Positions 31,191 to 43,800 are shown, numbered from the stretch's first letter. The stretch is DNA of 64,000 nt from Acanthosoma haemorrhoidale (GCA_930367205.1 OV884009.1:91161189-91225188); one strand, 5' to 3'. Program-made: numbers and translations. The notes: generated from the letters alone by a model not told the origin.

Positions 31191-31526
31191 TATTGTAAGG
31201 ACCTACCTATGCTTAAGTGCAGTGTACCTACATGTATTTATTTCCCAATACATTTTTTCACACTAAAAACAATGATGACTATGTGGAAATTTTACCTAAT
31301 ATTTTCTTGGTTGTTGAATAAGTCGCGTAAACTAACACCATTGCATTCAGCGTAAAAAAAAAACTTTGAAAATCATGGGTCACACTTGATTTTTGTGAAA
31401 GTTTTTTGTGTGTCTATTTTCGGACTATTTTTGGAAAATTTATCACCAGTTTTCCATCAAGGGCAATCTATACCTTCATTAAAAATGTGAAAAAAATTTT
31501 TTTTGAGGCGAACTTTACTGTTTTGC

Positions 31527-31565
31527 GGACTTATGTCCCGTTTTTCGTCGTTAGGAACCAGTGTG
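31527..31565 (-). repeat. Transib right terminal inverted repeat
   Basis: Reverse complement begins CACACTGGTTCCTAACGACG. It differs from the left repeat at position 5 and at one position near its inner end. Confidence 0.92.
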
Positions 31566-31570
31566 CGCTC
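31566..31570. repeat. Transib TSD, right copy (CGCTC)
   Basis: Identical to 28475-28479. Confidence 0.9.
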
Positions 31571-31817
31571 CTCCGTTAGCCACGTCACGGGTTACGATCC
31601 AGTGGAGGCTGACGAAGAGCGCGAGAGCCACATACGCTCAGGACATGATTGGAGAAACTGGCCATTGCCGGGAGTCCCACTGTCACATATTTATTTATAT
31701 TAATTTAAGTAATTTCATGAACATGGAAGAGATGAGTTCAAGAATGTAGGGTATGTTAAGATCATTAGGAAGGTTTTTGTTGCTGACGTTACAAGGGGCA
31801 TCGACTATTGCTCTCCT
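31566..31817 (-). mobile_element. J1 fragment, RT end side, split by the Transib
   Basis: Continues the J1 copy from 28262-28479. It covers the start of the 3' UTR and the RT C-terminal codons (counterpart of about 51370-51710) with a deletion of roughly 100 bp around 31690. This copy is old relative to full-length J1. Confidence 0.85.
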
Positions 31818-33650
31818 TTTTAAACGGGAGTTTTTCACGTAAAATTCACAATTTTCACACACTCTTTCTTCTATGAGACAAATATAATTTTTATTTTAAA
31901 ATATATGTGACTGTGGCCTAAACAACGACTATATCACAAGAAATATGGAATGACAGACGGACGACATATGTATGACTAGTAACCTTTATGCTTTTCAACA
32001 AATATAGCTCTTTTTTAATAACCCTTTATTAAGCAAAATATTATACGCGAAACTATTTAGAAAGCAAGTAAGCATTCATAGTAAAGTCCTCCAAGTACAT
32101 GCTGAGTAAACAACGTGTATGCGCATGAGAGTCCTCTATAAAGTAAAACATTTATTTATAAGCCGATTTTTACGTCTCATAAAAGTGAAGAATGCCCGGG
32201 AGGCATCGGAAGAGGCTGTATACTTTTATATTCTACAATGTAACCTGTATGGCCCAGGCTTGATATCTGCCCCCGGATTCCTTATTTTACTCTCTCATAT
32301 CGGCCGGAATCCACCTGTCAGCTTTCAATTTTCCACGGGAATCGGAGTCCTCAATAAGCCGCAATCAAGATAATCGGAAGTCAGAGACGCTCAGGGCATG
32401 GTTGAAAAAACTAGCCATTCCTAGAACATACACTATGAAAAATCTATAACTTTGATCTTCAAGGAGGGTATAAATATGTGAGAGCCCGGACGATGACTAA
32501 GTTACGGTGGTCAAATTTGTTTTGATTGGATTTCATGAAAGGTGAGATATTATATGGGTTAAAAATCGTTCTGTTCCAGACGTAATTAGGGGGAACTTAC
32601 AGGTTCCCAAAATTCAAGAATTTGTCCTTTCTCGAGGTTTTTTTTCCCCCTTCATATCCCCTTGTTATTATGAATTCTTGAAATCGTTATAGATTATACA
32701 TAAATGAATCCATTTACAGTAGGTCTTTATATGTCCTGTAGCTACACTGCATATTATACAATTTTTAATAATTTTACATTGAGATTTGTGACTGTTACAA
32801 AAGTATAATGCACATTATACATTGTTAAAAACATATTTAAAAGTGATGGGACTCACCTTATGAATCATAGACTTAAAACTAACTAACGTTTAACAACAAA
32901 ATCGTAACCTAATTTTTCCCGACACTTTGTTTCCATCGATGCGGGAAGGGTGGTGTGGCCATAGTGTTAGATACTTAGATTTTTAGGTGCTGCAACGAGT
33001 CAAACAACTTACCTAGCACAGATGCAGGCGTCCTTTAAACTCTCTCGAAAGGTATGCCTAACCAATTGTCTCATGATCCCATTCTGTGAAAACGTCTGAG
33101 TTATTTGACAAGCCTAATCATATTTAAACACTACAATAGCTTTGAAAAGTCCATTAATACGGGAGATAGGTAATTAGATTAAATCATATCTCAAACGATA
33201 CACTCACAAAAGAAGAAAATAGGTTTCTGTTAATTTTAAAATATCTGTTTCTATTTGAGTAGAGATTCCACAATCTAAGTAATGAAATAGGTTGTTAAAA
33301 AATCTCTGTACCATGTAGAAATAGAGAAATCAAAATCTTTGATTTCGATCTCTTTGAAGTTTATTTTCATTTTAATTTGTAAACCAGTTTTGTTTTTTGT
33401 TTCTGTCTGTTTTGTATTGAGTAGGTTTTTATTTATTTTTCTACTGTAAGAAATTAAACAAAATATACTATTATGACATAGTCATACATAATAACAAGAA
33501 ATTTTACGTCATCATGTAAATATAAGAAGTTACTCAATATAAATTGAAATGTGAAAAAGTTACTAAGATTTTACCATCTCTATAAGTAATGTTCTTACAA
33601 TTTTTTATTGAATGGATTGGATGCTTTTTATTTACTTATTTTTTTTTTCG
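31818..33650. other. Intergenic, no gene seen
   Basis: AT-rich. The 84-codon ORF at 32119-32373 lies in a slightly GC-richer patch but shows no domain. Confidence 0.45.
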
Positions 33651-33749
33651 TGTCCCATAACTCTATTAGGTATGCCCAGATTGTATTTGGTATGGTAATG
33701 TGAATTATTAGTTTATTTAATATTGAGAGACGGGGTATTATTTGAAGTA
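33651..33749 (-). mobile_element. Old J1-related relic, part 1 (RT C-terminal region)
   Basis: On the minus strand this matches, at low identity, the J1 codons around GIELWG and the LLIYKV block (about 51240-51320). The match breaks off at about 33749 and resumes at 34452, where a J2 copy separates the two halves. Confidence 0.55.
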
Positions 33750-34451
33750 GAATAGAATAAAAAATAATTTTATTCCGTGACAAAGTCTACAATGAATAGC
33801 ATTAATGTTATTTTAACATGATGTTAACATGACAAAGTTATAACTGGCCAATAAAAATAACTATTACATAATAATAAAAAATCTTAACAATGTAAAATAA
33901 AGTGTAAACCTATATATGAATGATAATAATAACTATGAAATAAAATAAAACAAATTTAACTACTTTTAGAAATAAAGTCCATAGGAACCATCTATAAGAA
34001 AACCAAAAAACAAACAAGAACAATATGTAGAAACTTGTACAGTTTAACATTATATGAAAACCACTAAATTAATACAAAAGAAAACAAAGTGACATACAAG
34101 CTGGCATTCAACATCTATCTATTTATAGTAAACAATTAAATACAAACAATTAATACAAAAATTAAAGTCAGGAAATATGTTATAATGAATAAATGAATCA
34201 TTACCAGACTAACGAACGTCTCTTTGGATGGTGAAGAGCTGGGATAGGAGAGATTTGAAGGTTAATAAGGATGGAGCATGGCGGATACAAAGAGGTATGG
34301 AATTCCCGGTCTGGAATGGAATTCCAAAAGGTAGAGCGAGCAAGGAAGAACCGATGGTGGAAGCTGTTTTGTCGGCAGAGGTATAAAGGTCAGAGAGAGG
34401 GTATCTTGTGTTCCGGGAGAGGACTGAGAGGATTTGAACTGTAAACTATTG
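33750..34451 (-). mobile_element. J2 Jockey-like 3' fragment inserted in a J1 relic
   Basis: On the minus strand the segment 34200-34450 encodes a non-LTR RT tail with ARSTFWNSIP (compare the F..R....WN.LP ending common in Jockey-type proteins) and then LHHPKR. It is homologous to 45630-45850. The lower-coordinate part is its AT-rich 3' UTR. Several plausible readings exist in other frames, but only this one matches the other J2 copies. Confidence 0.6.
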
Positions 34452-35390
34452 TCCATAGAGGTGTCCAAAGCGTTTGTTTAGTACTTGTATTTTTAGTCTC
34501 GTGGTTACTATCTAACTCTATTATCGAGATTTGAGCCTACATACTTTACAGTATCGGATACAGGAACGGGGACATAACTGATGGACAGGACTTGTGATGG
34601 AGGATAAATGTAATTTGGGTAAATTTTTCTTTATTACCTTTGACCCGGCATTGGTTTGTGTCTATAAAGGTCATGTGATGCTGTTTCAGGCACTGGATGG
34701 AATAACAAGGCTGATATGTCTGAATGTTGCTTGGAACGTATTCAGGAGGGGGTGTCAGTGGTGTACAGGTTAACGAGGAAACGGCCTAGTACACTGCCGT
34801 TCCCGTAGTAGTGTAGACATCATGGATCATAATCCGGATTGTTGAAGGTTTGTGTTAAAGTCCCCCACAATGGAAAAAAATATGTCCAATGGGGTCAAGA
34901 AAGGAGGGGAATCGAAGCTAGGGTGAGGGGAGAAGAGGAAGTTCTGAATGACTTTGCATTGGATTGAAGGAAATGATGTGCTAACAAAAGACATATGTGC
35001 TAGAGAATACAGTTATGAACAATAAACACTTCATTGAGATGTGCTCTTCCATCTGGAAGATCAAAGTATCATATTGAGGAAGTTATATAACTGTAACTCG
35101 ACGTTTACTGACACGTCTTGTTACAGTAGTGCCAGAGACGTCAACATCCCTCACATGGAATAGTAGTGTCGTTTCGCTTGTGTGGGTGCGTACAACACTT
35201 GTCTTCCAAATAATGAATAAGGAGTTGGAAGGAATGATTTAGGGATGTTGTTGTACCTGGATGAGACAGGAAAGAACATTTGTAATAAAGTAAATAAGGG
35301 GAGTCAGCAACGATCAATCTCCTGGAAGTTGGATCCAATCGGGGCCCACTAAGCCTCTTGAAAATGAATGATCGGCTACTTGAACACAAA
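34452..35390 (-). mobile_element. Old J1-related relic, part 2 (RT then endonuclease remnants)
   Basis: On the minus strand, collinear low-identity matches to J1 occur at 34460-34510 (the LNRRF region), 34700-34835 (the GSVLGP/LYTTD region of RT) and 34850-35170 (the endonuclease GGDFNAKH region and what precedes it). Large deletions separate them. The nature of the last 200 bp is uncertain. Confidence 0.5.
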
Positions 35391-36160
35391 ACTTTTTTAG
35401 TTTAAAAGCTAAAATTGTGGTTGAGAGGCCGAAGCTATACCCCCTCCCCACCAGATCTTCTGTGTCACCTATCAGCCTCGTTGAAAACTCTCCTCTATTA
35501 GTTTTTTTTTTAATTGTTATTGTAGGAAAAATACAGTAATGTAGCGTTGGCAGGATACGTTTTATTCATATTATATATATTTTTGATTTCGTTCTTTTTG
35601 AAGTACCTTTATCTGCCTTATGATCACACATACGAATGTTTAATTTAAGTTTTAGGAGATTGTTTCAAACAAGGAACCGTAGCTGACAGCCCCTAATGGT
35701 AGGGATCCTCCAGTGCTGATGTAACACAATTCCAGTAGCGGTCTGAGCAGGAATGAAACGTCGAGTTGTTTTGCTGGAGCAAGCGAACTCTCTGCCAATT
35801 CAATCAACCTGTACACAGACAAGTGTCCATCTTGCGGCAGGCCGCTCCCATTGCCTCCTGCATTATTTAATAGTAAGCAGATTCTATAAATTCACGCGAA
35901 GGCCGAGGAATAGATACATTTTATTTGTCAGGGGAAAGGAGGGGTCATAACTGGATTGATAAATTATGCACGGGCGGGCAAGGGAAGGTATCTGGCTGGC
36001 TTGGATTATTGAACAGTATGAACACTTGCTGGCTACTTGGTACTTGGCCTCTTGGGTTTCTGAGGCTGGTACCGATTCCAATGTACCAATGCCAGGGTAT
36101 TTATGTTCGGATTATTTGGAAATAAGTTGACTCTTGTTTTAAACACTATATCTAGTAAGG
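35391..36160. other. Intergenic, no gene established
   Basis: A GC-richer patch (35650-36120) carries short ORFs on both strands with no recognisable domain. Confidence 0.4.
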
Positions 36161-36204
36161 TATCTCTCTCTCGCTCTCTCTCTCTCTCGCTCTCTCTCTC
36201 TCAA

Positions 36205-36292
<88 letters not shown>
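36161..36292. repeat. (CT)n microsatellite
   Basis: About 130 bp of CT dinucleotides with a few interruptions near the left end. The apparent serine/leucine-rich ORF across it is only translated repeat. Confidence 0.97.
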
Positions 36293-36294
<2 letters not shown>

Positions 36295-38806
36295 CATTAT
36301 TACTTATAGTTTCCGAGCATTAAATATTACATATAATAATGTCAATAAAACAACAAAAACCTTGAAATTCATATTCTGTGCATGAGGATTATAAATGGAT
36401 TCGCTCAATACGCTATAACCTCTGAAATGTTATCTTATCTCTTCAGTGGACATATACTCCTAAATAAAAACATAATCATTAGTAAAATAATTTTATCAAG
36501 TAATCCTATAATTTAGGAAATTTAATTACGACCAATCCTTACTCAGGAGATTCAACTATAGCAACAACAGCATCACTGAGCTTTCTGCGGGAATTTAGTG
36601 CCGCTACTTTTTTTCGGAATTCGTTGAGACATTATTTGCAACTTAGTTTGAATGTGTCTGTATTAGAATATTTTTTTTAAATATGCCTATTTGGTTCGTG
36701 AACAATATTTATATCTTGTAGTTGACTAGATTTTTATCTATTTTTCATGCTATTTAAATTTTTTTTTTAAAATATTGCTTTATAACGAAGCCATACAAAA
36801 CATCACATGAAAAAAAATTCCAAAATATATAAATAAATTATATGATGTAGGCAATGTTTTCTCCTAACTAACGATGAAATTAGACCATTAGATCACGTAT
36901 GAAGACATTAGTCTCTACTGAAATATAAAAAAATTGGCAGCACAGCAAAAATCGGATCAAATGGTAATTGTTTCATTATTAATAAGTGCTGTAAAAAGTT
37001 CTGAAGTTGTTTCTGTCATTCCTGGCATCAAGATAATGACTTTTTATTTATTTGTTGGCCACATTCCTGTTCTATTTAATTAAAACAAAATCTTAGTTTT
37101 AACTAATAGCTGTGTGTTCAGATACAATTATGGCTCTGATTTCCGAAGATAAATTTCATTAGTTAGGGATATAGCATCGTTGGCAACTAATATAATAAGA
37201 TTTAAAAAAAATCCCATTGTCTAGAATTAATCAAGTTTTTTAAGAACTTGTTTGGTTTTTGAAAACCGTTATTTGACATATATTTATATGCTTTGAAAGC
37301 CTCCAGAGTATTTAAAAGAACGAGGCTTATTGAGAATCCTTCTAAATATGTATATGTCTTCTTTAATCCAATCTCATGCCGTATTTAATTGTAACATGGC
37401 GGAATTTGAGATTTTATTAATGTCGTTACTAGCAGGCAACGACTATAATGAAATATTTTAATAAACTTCACGGAATATTAATAACTTTATATTTAGAAAA
37501 ATTTCCTGTAAATTGTAAAAATAATTAGATAATAATTTTTCTTAGAAACGTATTTAAACTATCCTACTTTTTAAAGGAGAAGCGACGAACAGTCATAAAG
37601 ACAAACGAATGGATAACAAATGCCTCTTACCTGTTTAAGAATATAACCTCATCTTTCGAGCTCAAAAACTACAGAATGGGGGAAATCGGGTAAATAACAT
37701 AAGTCAAGGAATTTCTAATCTAGGGTAATGGTTTTGAATCTGAGCATACTTTATTATGTAGTAGTGACCTAGTATAGACATAATTAAATGCTAACAGATC
37801 CAAAGATCAATGGCATAATTATTTATTTTTACGGATTATTTACTTAAGTCACCACATCTAGCGATTGGACATTTATACTGTGGCACTATTTATATACCCT
37901 GAGGTCTCATTCGCAAGAACCTTCGCATAAGCAAGTCTTAGTAGACTCCGACAATGACGTCTTAGTGGCTACACATTTCCAGGAATACTCGTACCAGCAA
38001 GTCTGGGACTGCTAACTGTACAAATTGAATTTACTGTGAACCATCTACTAAACGGTACGTGATTTTGAAAGAATATTTAGGAAATCAAGCTATCTAATAT
38101 AAGACAAATTCTCCACAACAAAACTAAAACGTTACAAAACACATTGCCTGGACATATTCTAAAAAAGCCAACAAAACGAACTGATGGAAAATGATCATGT
38201 AAGGAACTATGATACTATGAATAATATAAAGCTACAACAGACTTACACAACTGTACCACTTTCCCCGTACGAAAGACATACTAACAAACTACACCAACTC
38301 ATTCCACACTTCGAAAAATAGAATATAACAAGTTATATAATGCTAAGAATATTGTAATCCTTATATTATATATAATGCTAAAAGCCCCTTCTAGTGTCTA
38401 CCTACCTCGTGACTTCATGGAAGTCACTGGTGTTTCTTGTTATTTTTTAAGTAAGCGACCGCATCCCTCCCCATTCCTGGAACTACCCTTCTCTTATACA
38501 CATATGTCTCAGCTTTAGCCCCAGTCCACACTTGTTTTGCAGACACTCGTTCCCCCAACACTCGACCCAGTATGCAGTAACATAACTCTTAATATTTGTA
38601 TATACCAGTGTTTTGCTTGTACTTCATAATAAAGCTTTTCTTTATTTTCTTTTAAAATACTCTCCTCTACAAAGATTATTTATCTATAGAAAAAAAAGCC
38701 AATAAAACAAAATATTGCATTACTAATTTGCCGGACGAAACATTCAAAGAACTTATGATCACCCACCCTACTACACTATAAACAAAAACAAGGATCAGAG
38801 CTTGTA
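36293..38806. other. Intergenic, no gene established
   Basis: AT-rich. Part of 38100-38340 looks coding-like on the plus strand (YERHTNKLHQLIPHFEK near 38268) and may be the upstream part of the errantivirus-like relic. A compositionally distinct block at 38390-38650 contains AATAAAG and could be an LTR or 3' UTR; its identity is unclear. Confidence 0.35.
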
Positions 38807-39930
38807 ATGCAGTACAATATAATAAAACATACTGAGATATTCTCGACGTCTAACGTTATTACTTTAGACAATGAACCTGAATTTAAAAAAAACTTTAGCT
38901 CAGAATTTACTCGAAACACAAGGGGTAGAATCCCACTATACCGCTCTTTACCACGGATTGAAATTTTAAAAAGTTTAAAAGAATCTAACCCGACGGATGA
39001 AAACTCACCAACGTGGTAAATGTATTCAATATTATAATAAATCAAATACTAAAATGAACACCAAATGAAATCACTTTTGAAGTCAAACCAAGAGATGAAA
39101 TTATCGAGGTAAAATAAAGAATAATACCCACAAAGAAAAATAAGAAAGAGCTAAGAAACTAAACGAAAATAGAAAAGAACTTGTCACAGAAAAATAACCT
39201 AATGTTAAAAAACAAACAAGATGCAAAAACAAAAACACATAAAATCCTGTACATACATTTAAAGACTAAAACAATACTATGATAGTACATATGGTCAATA
39301 GACTAAGATACAGAAAAAATAATATTTCCAACAGTCTTGAATTCGTTACTATGAAAATCCCAGACACATTCATCATTGACAAATAGCATACTATTGTGCA
39401 TTTTCTTAATTATTCTAACCTCCCAGAAGAGCTAAAACAGACAAAACAAGAGCTAAGACACTTTAAAATCCATTCATCGCATCCTATAATATTTAAACAA
39501 TTAGAATGAGAGAGTAGAATCAATAATATAATTAAAATTAATAAACCAAATAGAGCTTAAATGTGATTAGTCAATGTCGTAGGATCAGCTATAAGCTGGC
39601 TCACTGTTAATATGAGTGCAAATAACTAAAGGTCATTATAATAGCATTATAAAAAAGTTAGAAGAAAACTCTTATCACTTGGAACATAATATAGAACACG
39701 ATGTAAGGATTGATAAAAATCTCATCAAGGCTTAACATAAATAACGCCATTACATACACAGTACATCTCAGTGGACTTTATCCAATTATCAAATATATCA
39801 CTATTGGCGTCAGTGACATCGAAAATTCTTTAGAATTCTGTAAATTAGAAGTAATAAACTACAAAACATTAGCTCAATCAGAGATAACTAATCTAAATTT
39901 CACATTACTAATTGACAATTAAGAAACACT
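38807..39930 (+). mobile_element. Decayed errantivirus-like relic (integrase and envelope remnants)
   Basis: A short frame at 38807-39019 contains VITLDNEPEF, similar to the second-aspartate region of gypsy-clade integrases, though the following residues do not hold the usual glutamate motif. Farther on, 39567-39614 reads LVNVVGSAISWLTVNM, which resembles the conserved segment just after the cleavage site in errantivirus envelope proteins. Stops lie immediately before that segment and throughout, so no envelope protein can be made. The 70-codon frame at 39710-39922 may be a further envelope piece. Assignment rests on two short motifs. Confidence 0.45.
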
Positions 39931-39994
39931 TTGGCCGACTCAAAGTCAGTTGCTCAGTAAAAAATAGAATAATCGATTATCTAATATTAGTACC

Positions 39995-40262
39995 TAAGCT
40001 CCACACATCCCTACATTCCTCTACAAAAAATAAAGTGGCAGTGCCCTCGTGACCTGTTATAAATACCTGACAGTTGGAGTCCTGGCGATGGCCAGTTTCT
40101 CCAATACTCTTTTGCATGCAAGGGAGGTGACAACCATGTGGATTTGGAAGGTCTCTGGTCTGTTTGTAAATACTGTATGAATGAGCGAGTGAACGAAGAA
40201 TTGTAAATATGGTATGAATGAGAGCATTCAAGGCAGATTGTAATGTTTTCACAATAAATATT
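39995..40262 (+). mobile_element. J1 3' UTR fragment
   Basis: Matches the end of J1 from the last codons through the 3' UTR to the AATAAA tail, with an internal deletion of about 100 bp near 40105. Noncoding; the antisense ORF here is a shadow. Confidence 0.85.
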
Positions 40263-41880
40263 TAATTTGAAAATAAAAATAAACTGTATATCTTTAATAT
40301 CACCACCTACCCCTGATTCTCAATTTGAGTACTTGGAATTATATAATCTTATATTAACTATGTCTAATATATTTTATGTGTTTATATTTACTTCTTTATC
40401 ATTTTAATTCTATACTTATAAACTATTGTAAGAGCTCTAGTCTATGGAAAAAATGATGGCATGAAACCATTGCTCTGGTTACACCATTTACCACAGAACG
40501 CCATGCCCCATGTTCTCTACCACAACCAGACTTCAGTGGGGAGGACCTAAGTCACATTCAGCTGACTCGACTACCCTGCTATGACACTCCCACTACCCAT
40601 GAGATCTCCTCTCCTAACCAGTCGTCACATTGTTATGTAACCTTTCAGGCATCCCTTTTAAAATGTTCTTTGTAATCATTTTACCAATAGTAACTTTTTT
40701 GAGTTCGTGAGTATCGAAATATTTTTTCGTTGATTTCCTCAAAGTAAGAAATCTTTATATTTTCAATTTTAGTCTGTCTAAGACATACGATTTTACAAGG
40801 ATATCTTATTTTATGTAAAAAATGCATGAAAACCATAGTTATCTTTATAAAACGTAGTTATTAATTATGACCATTAATCAGTAGATATTAAAGGAAATCT
40901 ACAATTTTGAGTGAGGTAACCACCTTGAGATCTCGGCTCCGTGATTAAGAATATGTCTTTTTTAAACTTCTAAAAAACTATAATTAAAAAGTCATTCGTA
41001 CTATCAATCAATCACGAGGCGTGATATACTTACTATCATTTTAACTCTGCCCGGAATATTGAAGGGTTAATAATAAATGAATTAGCGATAAATGTATAAA
41101 TCATTTCCTAGCGTGTTTATTGTTGTATCAAATCAATGATATTGACATCCTAATTAATAATTAATATGTATTTTGAGTTGGGACTTATGTGGACTATTAT
41201 GAAAAAATATCTAAAACTATTAATCAAATACTTAATGCGATTAAAATTAATTAATGCGATAAAAAATATACTTTTTTTTAATTGCCAAAAGATAAATTAC
41301 CTAAAGACACTTATTTATGTTACAGTATTGCTGATGCCTAGAGGTCCAATTAGAGACTTAAAAAGCATATGTTCACCAGAGTATGAATAACCATGGGTTT
41401 TCATGTGTTTGAAAAAAAAAAAAAAATGCAATAAATAATATAATTGACTTCAAATTTCGAGGTAAAAATTTTCATACAAACTCTTTTTTTTTTTTTAAAT
41501 TTCAATTAAAGTAATCTGAGCCCTCCCAATGCCTTTAGATTTACTACAAGGAAACCGGTTTGATATCATTAAGATATATGTACTAATAAGATTAATTTTA
41601 TCTTTGACGTTTTTCCCAAAACATCTGAAAACCAAGTTGAACCGCTGAAAACTACTTTTTTTTTGGAACTTTTTCAATTCAAAATCTTTTATAAAAACAG
41701 TTAGATCAAAGCTTTGATAGGAAAAAGTTTTCCTAAAACCTTTTGCAATCCCTGCTTTCAGCTAATAGCTAAGAAGCTATTTAAAGAACTCCTTTTTATC
41801 ATTCCCTCCAAGTTGGCTAGTTCACCAGTGCCTTATTTGCTTAAATATTCTTTCATACCAGTTTAAAATCTTAAATCGGT
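40263..41880. other. Intergenic, no gene established
   Basis: AT-rich except for a GC-richer block at 40440-40650, which may be an element fragment of unknown type. The 74-codon ORF at 41166-41390 is AT-biased with no domain. Confidence 0.4.
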
Positions 41881-42400
41881 AGTAAACGATCGTTCCTTCC
41901 TCACTCGCTCCACTACACTCCTAATATCCTAATAACTGCCATGCTTCGTCTTTACAAACCTTCCAAACCCTCCTGTTTCAACACGTCTTCACCATCCAGA
42001 CAGGCGCTTGCTAGTTTGGGAATGATTAATTTATTATATTACATTATCACGCTTGAATTTATTTTTCTCACTATTGTAAATTTAGGTAGTGAGTACTTTG
42101 GTTCCTCTCTTTTGAATTAACCATATGGTTTTTATTCGATAGGTTGTTTTTCCATATATTGTGGTTTCTTTAGTTGTTATGTTAATCTATCTATGATTTT
42201 ATATGCTATATGCAATCAAATAATCTTATGGTATTATTATTTTCATTGATATTATTTTTTATTACAGAGGCTCTCATTTTATTTTACATGGTTCTTGTTT
42301 TCTATGTTTTATGTTTTACAATTTGTTATTTATTTTTATTTGCCAAACATTAATCTGCATTCTGATCACTATTGTTAAATAAAAGGATGAAAATACCATA
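41881..42400 (+). mobile_element. J2 Jockey-like 3' fragment
   Basis: The plus strand encodes the decayed end of the J2 protein (about 41890-42020, ending LHHPDRRLLVW then a stop). The long AT-rich 3' UTR follows; 42000-42290 matches the reverse complement of 45370-45650 and 44166-44225. The 3' limit is uncertain. Confidence 0.65.
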
Positions 42401-43445
42401 ATTTTATTCTCACGCTTTTATTTTTATCTCACTGTCTACATAAATTTATGCTTGGCACCTTCTTTAGTTTGTACTAATATATATTTAACTGTTACTTTTT
42501 GCATAAATTTAATGGTTTTCGTTTAATGTCGTATGTAAGGCTTTTTTATATTGTTTTTTTGTTTACCTGGGTCCACATATGACTTTATTTGCTAAATGCA
42601 GTTGAATAATTTTATTTTACTGTCATTTTGTCTAACATAGCTTTGAACTTTATTTTAAATTGTCATTTGTAATGATGTTATAGTTCTTTTATTTGCCAGA
42701 TATAAATTTATCACCTGAGCATTACTGTTATATGTTTTACTCTACTCTTAATCAGTTCTGCACTTATGAAACATGATGCTTACGCAATCTTAACTGTGTA
42801 GGAAACAATATCTGCACGAAATCAGCTAAATGGAGCCACACGGGCTTTAAAATAATACAGGCAAAGAAATTTAGGGTCAGCTTATGCAAATCGTTTGGGG
42901 AAAAAAAAGATGATAAAAAAAAATTGTGAACGCTTCATCCCATCTTGGTTTATTTTTTTTCCGAAGCATATACCCCCGGTTTTCAAAAGTAGTGCTATCC
43001 GTAGGTTTTTGGATATGGCACAAACATTGGAGTATAATTTTTGGGCAACCCGAGGGATGAGTGAAGGGGGGGGGGGTCGACGCTGTGTAATTGAACGGAC
43101 TAGCACCTTTGACAGGAGACTTTAATTGATTGCCACAAGTAAGTGGCTTGGTTAGGTCTAATGGAGCTGCTCTGGCCACGTTCGGCAATTGTCCGTCCTT
43201 AAATAGTGAATTGGGATTGAAGGGCCTGTCCCTTGCCATGGACCACCTGCCACACTAACAGGCTGTTTAATTAGTATTAGGCCGACTTGATTAAAGTAAA
43301 CAATGTATGAAGTACAAGGTATCTATTGATGCTGCACTGTGCTCTTAATGTGTGGCGTATTAATGCGTTAGGGGTTACTTGGTCTCTCTGCTTCCTTCCC
43401 CTTTACCGGGGAATCGAAAGAAGAGATAGAGTAAAAGTTCATGGA
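42401..43445. other. Intergenic, no gene established
   Basis: T-rich to 42780, then GC-richer to 43440. Overlapping ORFs at 42877-43239 (minus) and 42895-43125 (plus) are mutually exclusive shadows with no domain; a G9-type run lies near 43068. The block 43120-43400 is moderately complex but unidentified. Confidence 0.35.
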
Positions 43446-43800
43446 AATTTTAAGGGCCCCTACCCACCAAAAAAGTGATAAAGGTTGACATTCTGAAATT
43501 TATTGAGGGATTATGACGTGACAGGCAAACATTTATTGAGATTATAAGGAACTGATTGATTATCTCCCATATGCTCCAAAGAAAGAGAAGTTTAATTCTA
43601 GTAAGGGGAGGAAAGTATTTATGAATATGCAAAATTCAAATGCGATTTCACCGTAAGTAAACTGATTAGTTTCAGATTTTTGCTGTTCAATTCTATCAGT
43701 TTATAAAAGTGGAAGTTAAATTATATTTTTTTCTGTTCAATAAAGTTAATTTATTGAAAAAAATTGAAGTTTCGATCGTTTCTTCCTAAATTACATCAGG
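43446..43800 (+). repeat. Short dispersed repeat, modules shared with 12420-12480 and 13555-13745
   Basis: Its left module (43446-43510, with CCCACCAAAAAA) matches 12420-12480, and its right module (43594-43795) matches 13555-13745. In this copy the modules are about 90 bp apart; at the other locus they are over 1 kb apart. It looks like a compact deletion derivative of a longer element. Confidence 0.5.

Larger units (their letters stand above)
28480..31565 (+). mobile_element. Transib/RAG1-like DNA transposon (degraded)
   Basis: A 3,086-bp element inserted in a J1 fragment. It has 39-bp terminal inverted repeats with two mismatches, which begin CACAGTG (left) and CACACTG (right), and a perfect 5-bp TSD. 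Transib transposons, the accepted relatives of the vertebrate RAG1 recombinase, make 5-bp GC-rich duplications and have CAC-starting ends. The internal plus-strand coding region carries RAG1-core-like motifs (see the pseudogene entry). Boundaries are certain because the split host J1 copy is known. No RAG2-like kelch coding was seen, so this is Transib-type, not a ProtoRAG-type RAG1-RAG2 pair. The copy cannot encode an active transposase as it stands. Confidence 0.87.

Noticed and set aside
36103..36309. Serine/leucine-rich ORF
   Set aside because: It is a translation of the CT microsatellite.
42877..43239. 120-codon minus-strand ORF
   Set aside because: Overlaps other open frames on both strands and crosses a G run; nothing distinguishes it as coding.
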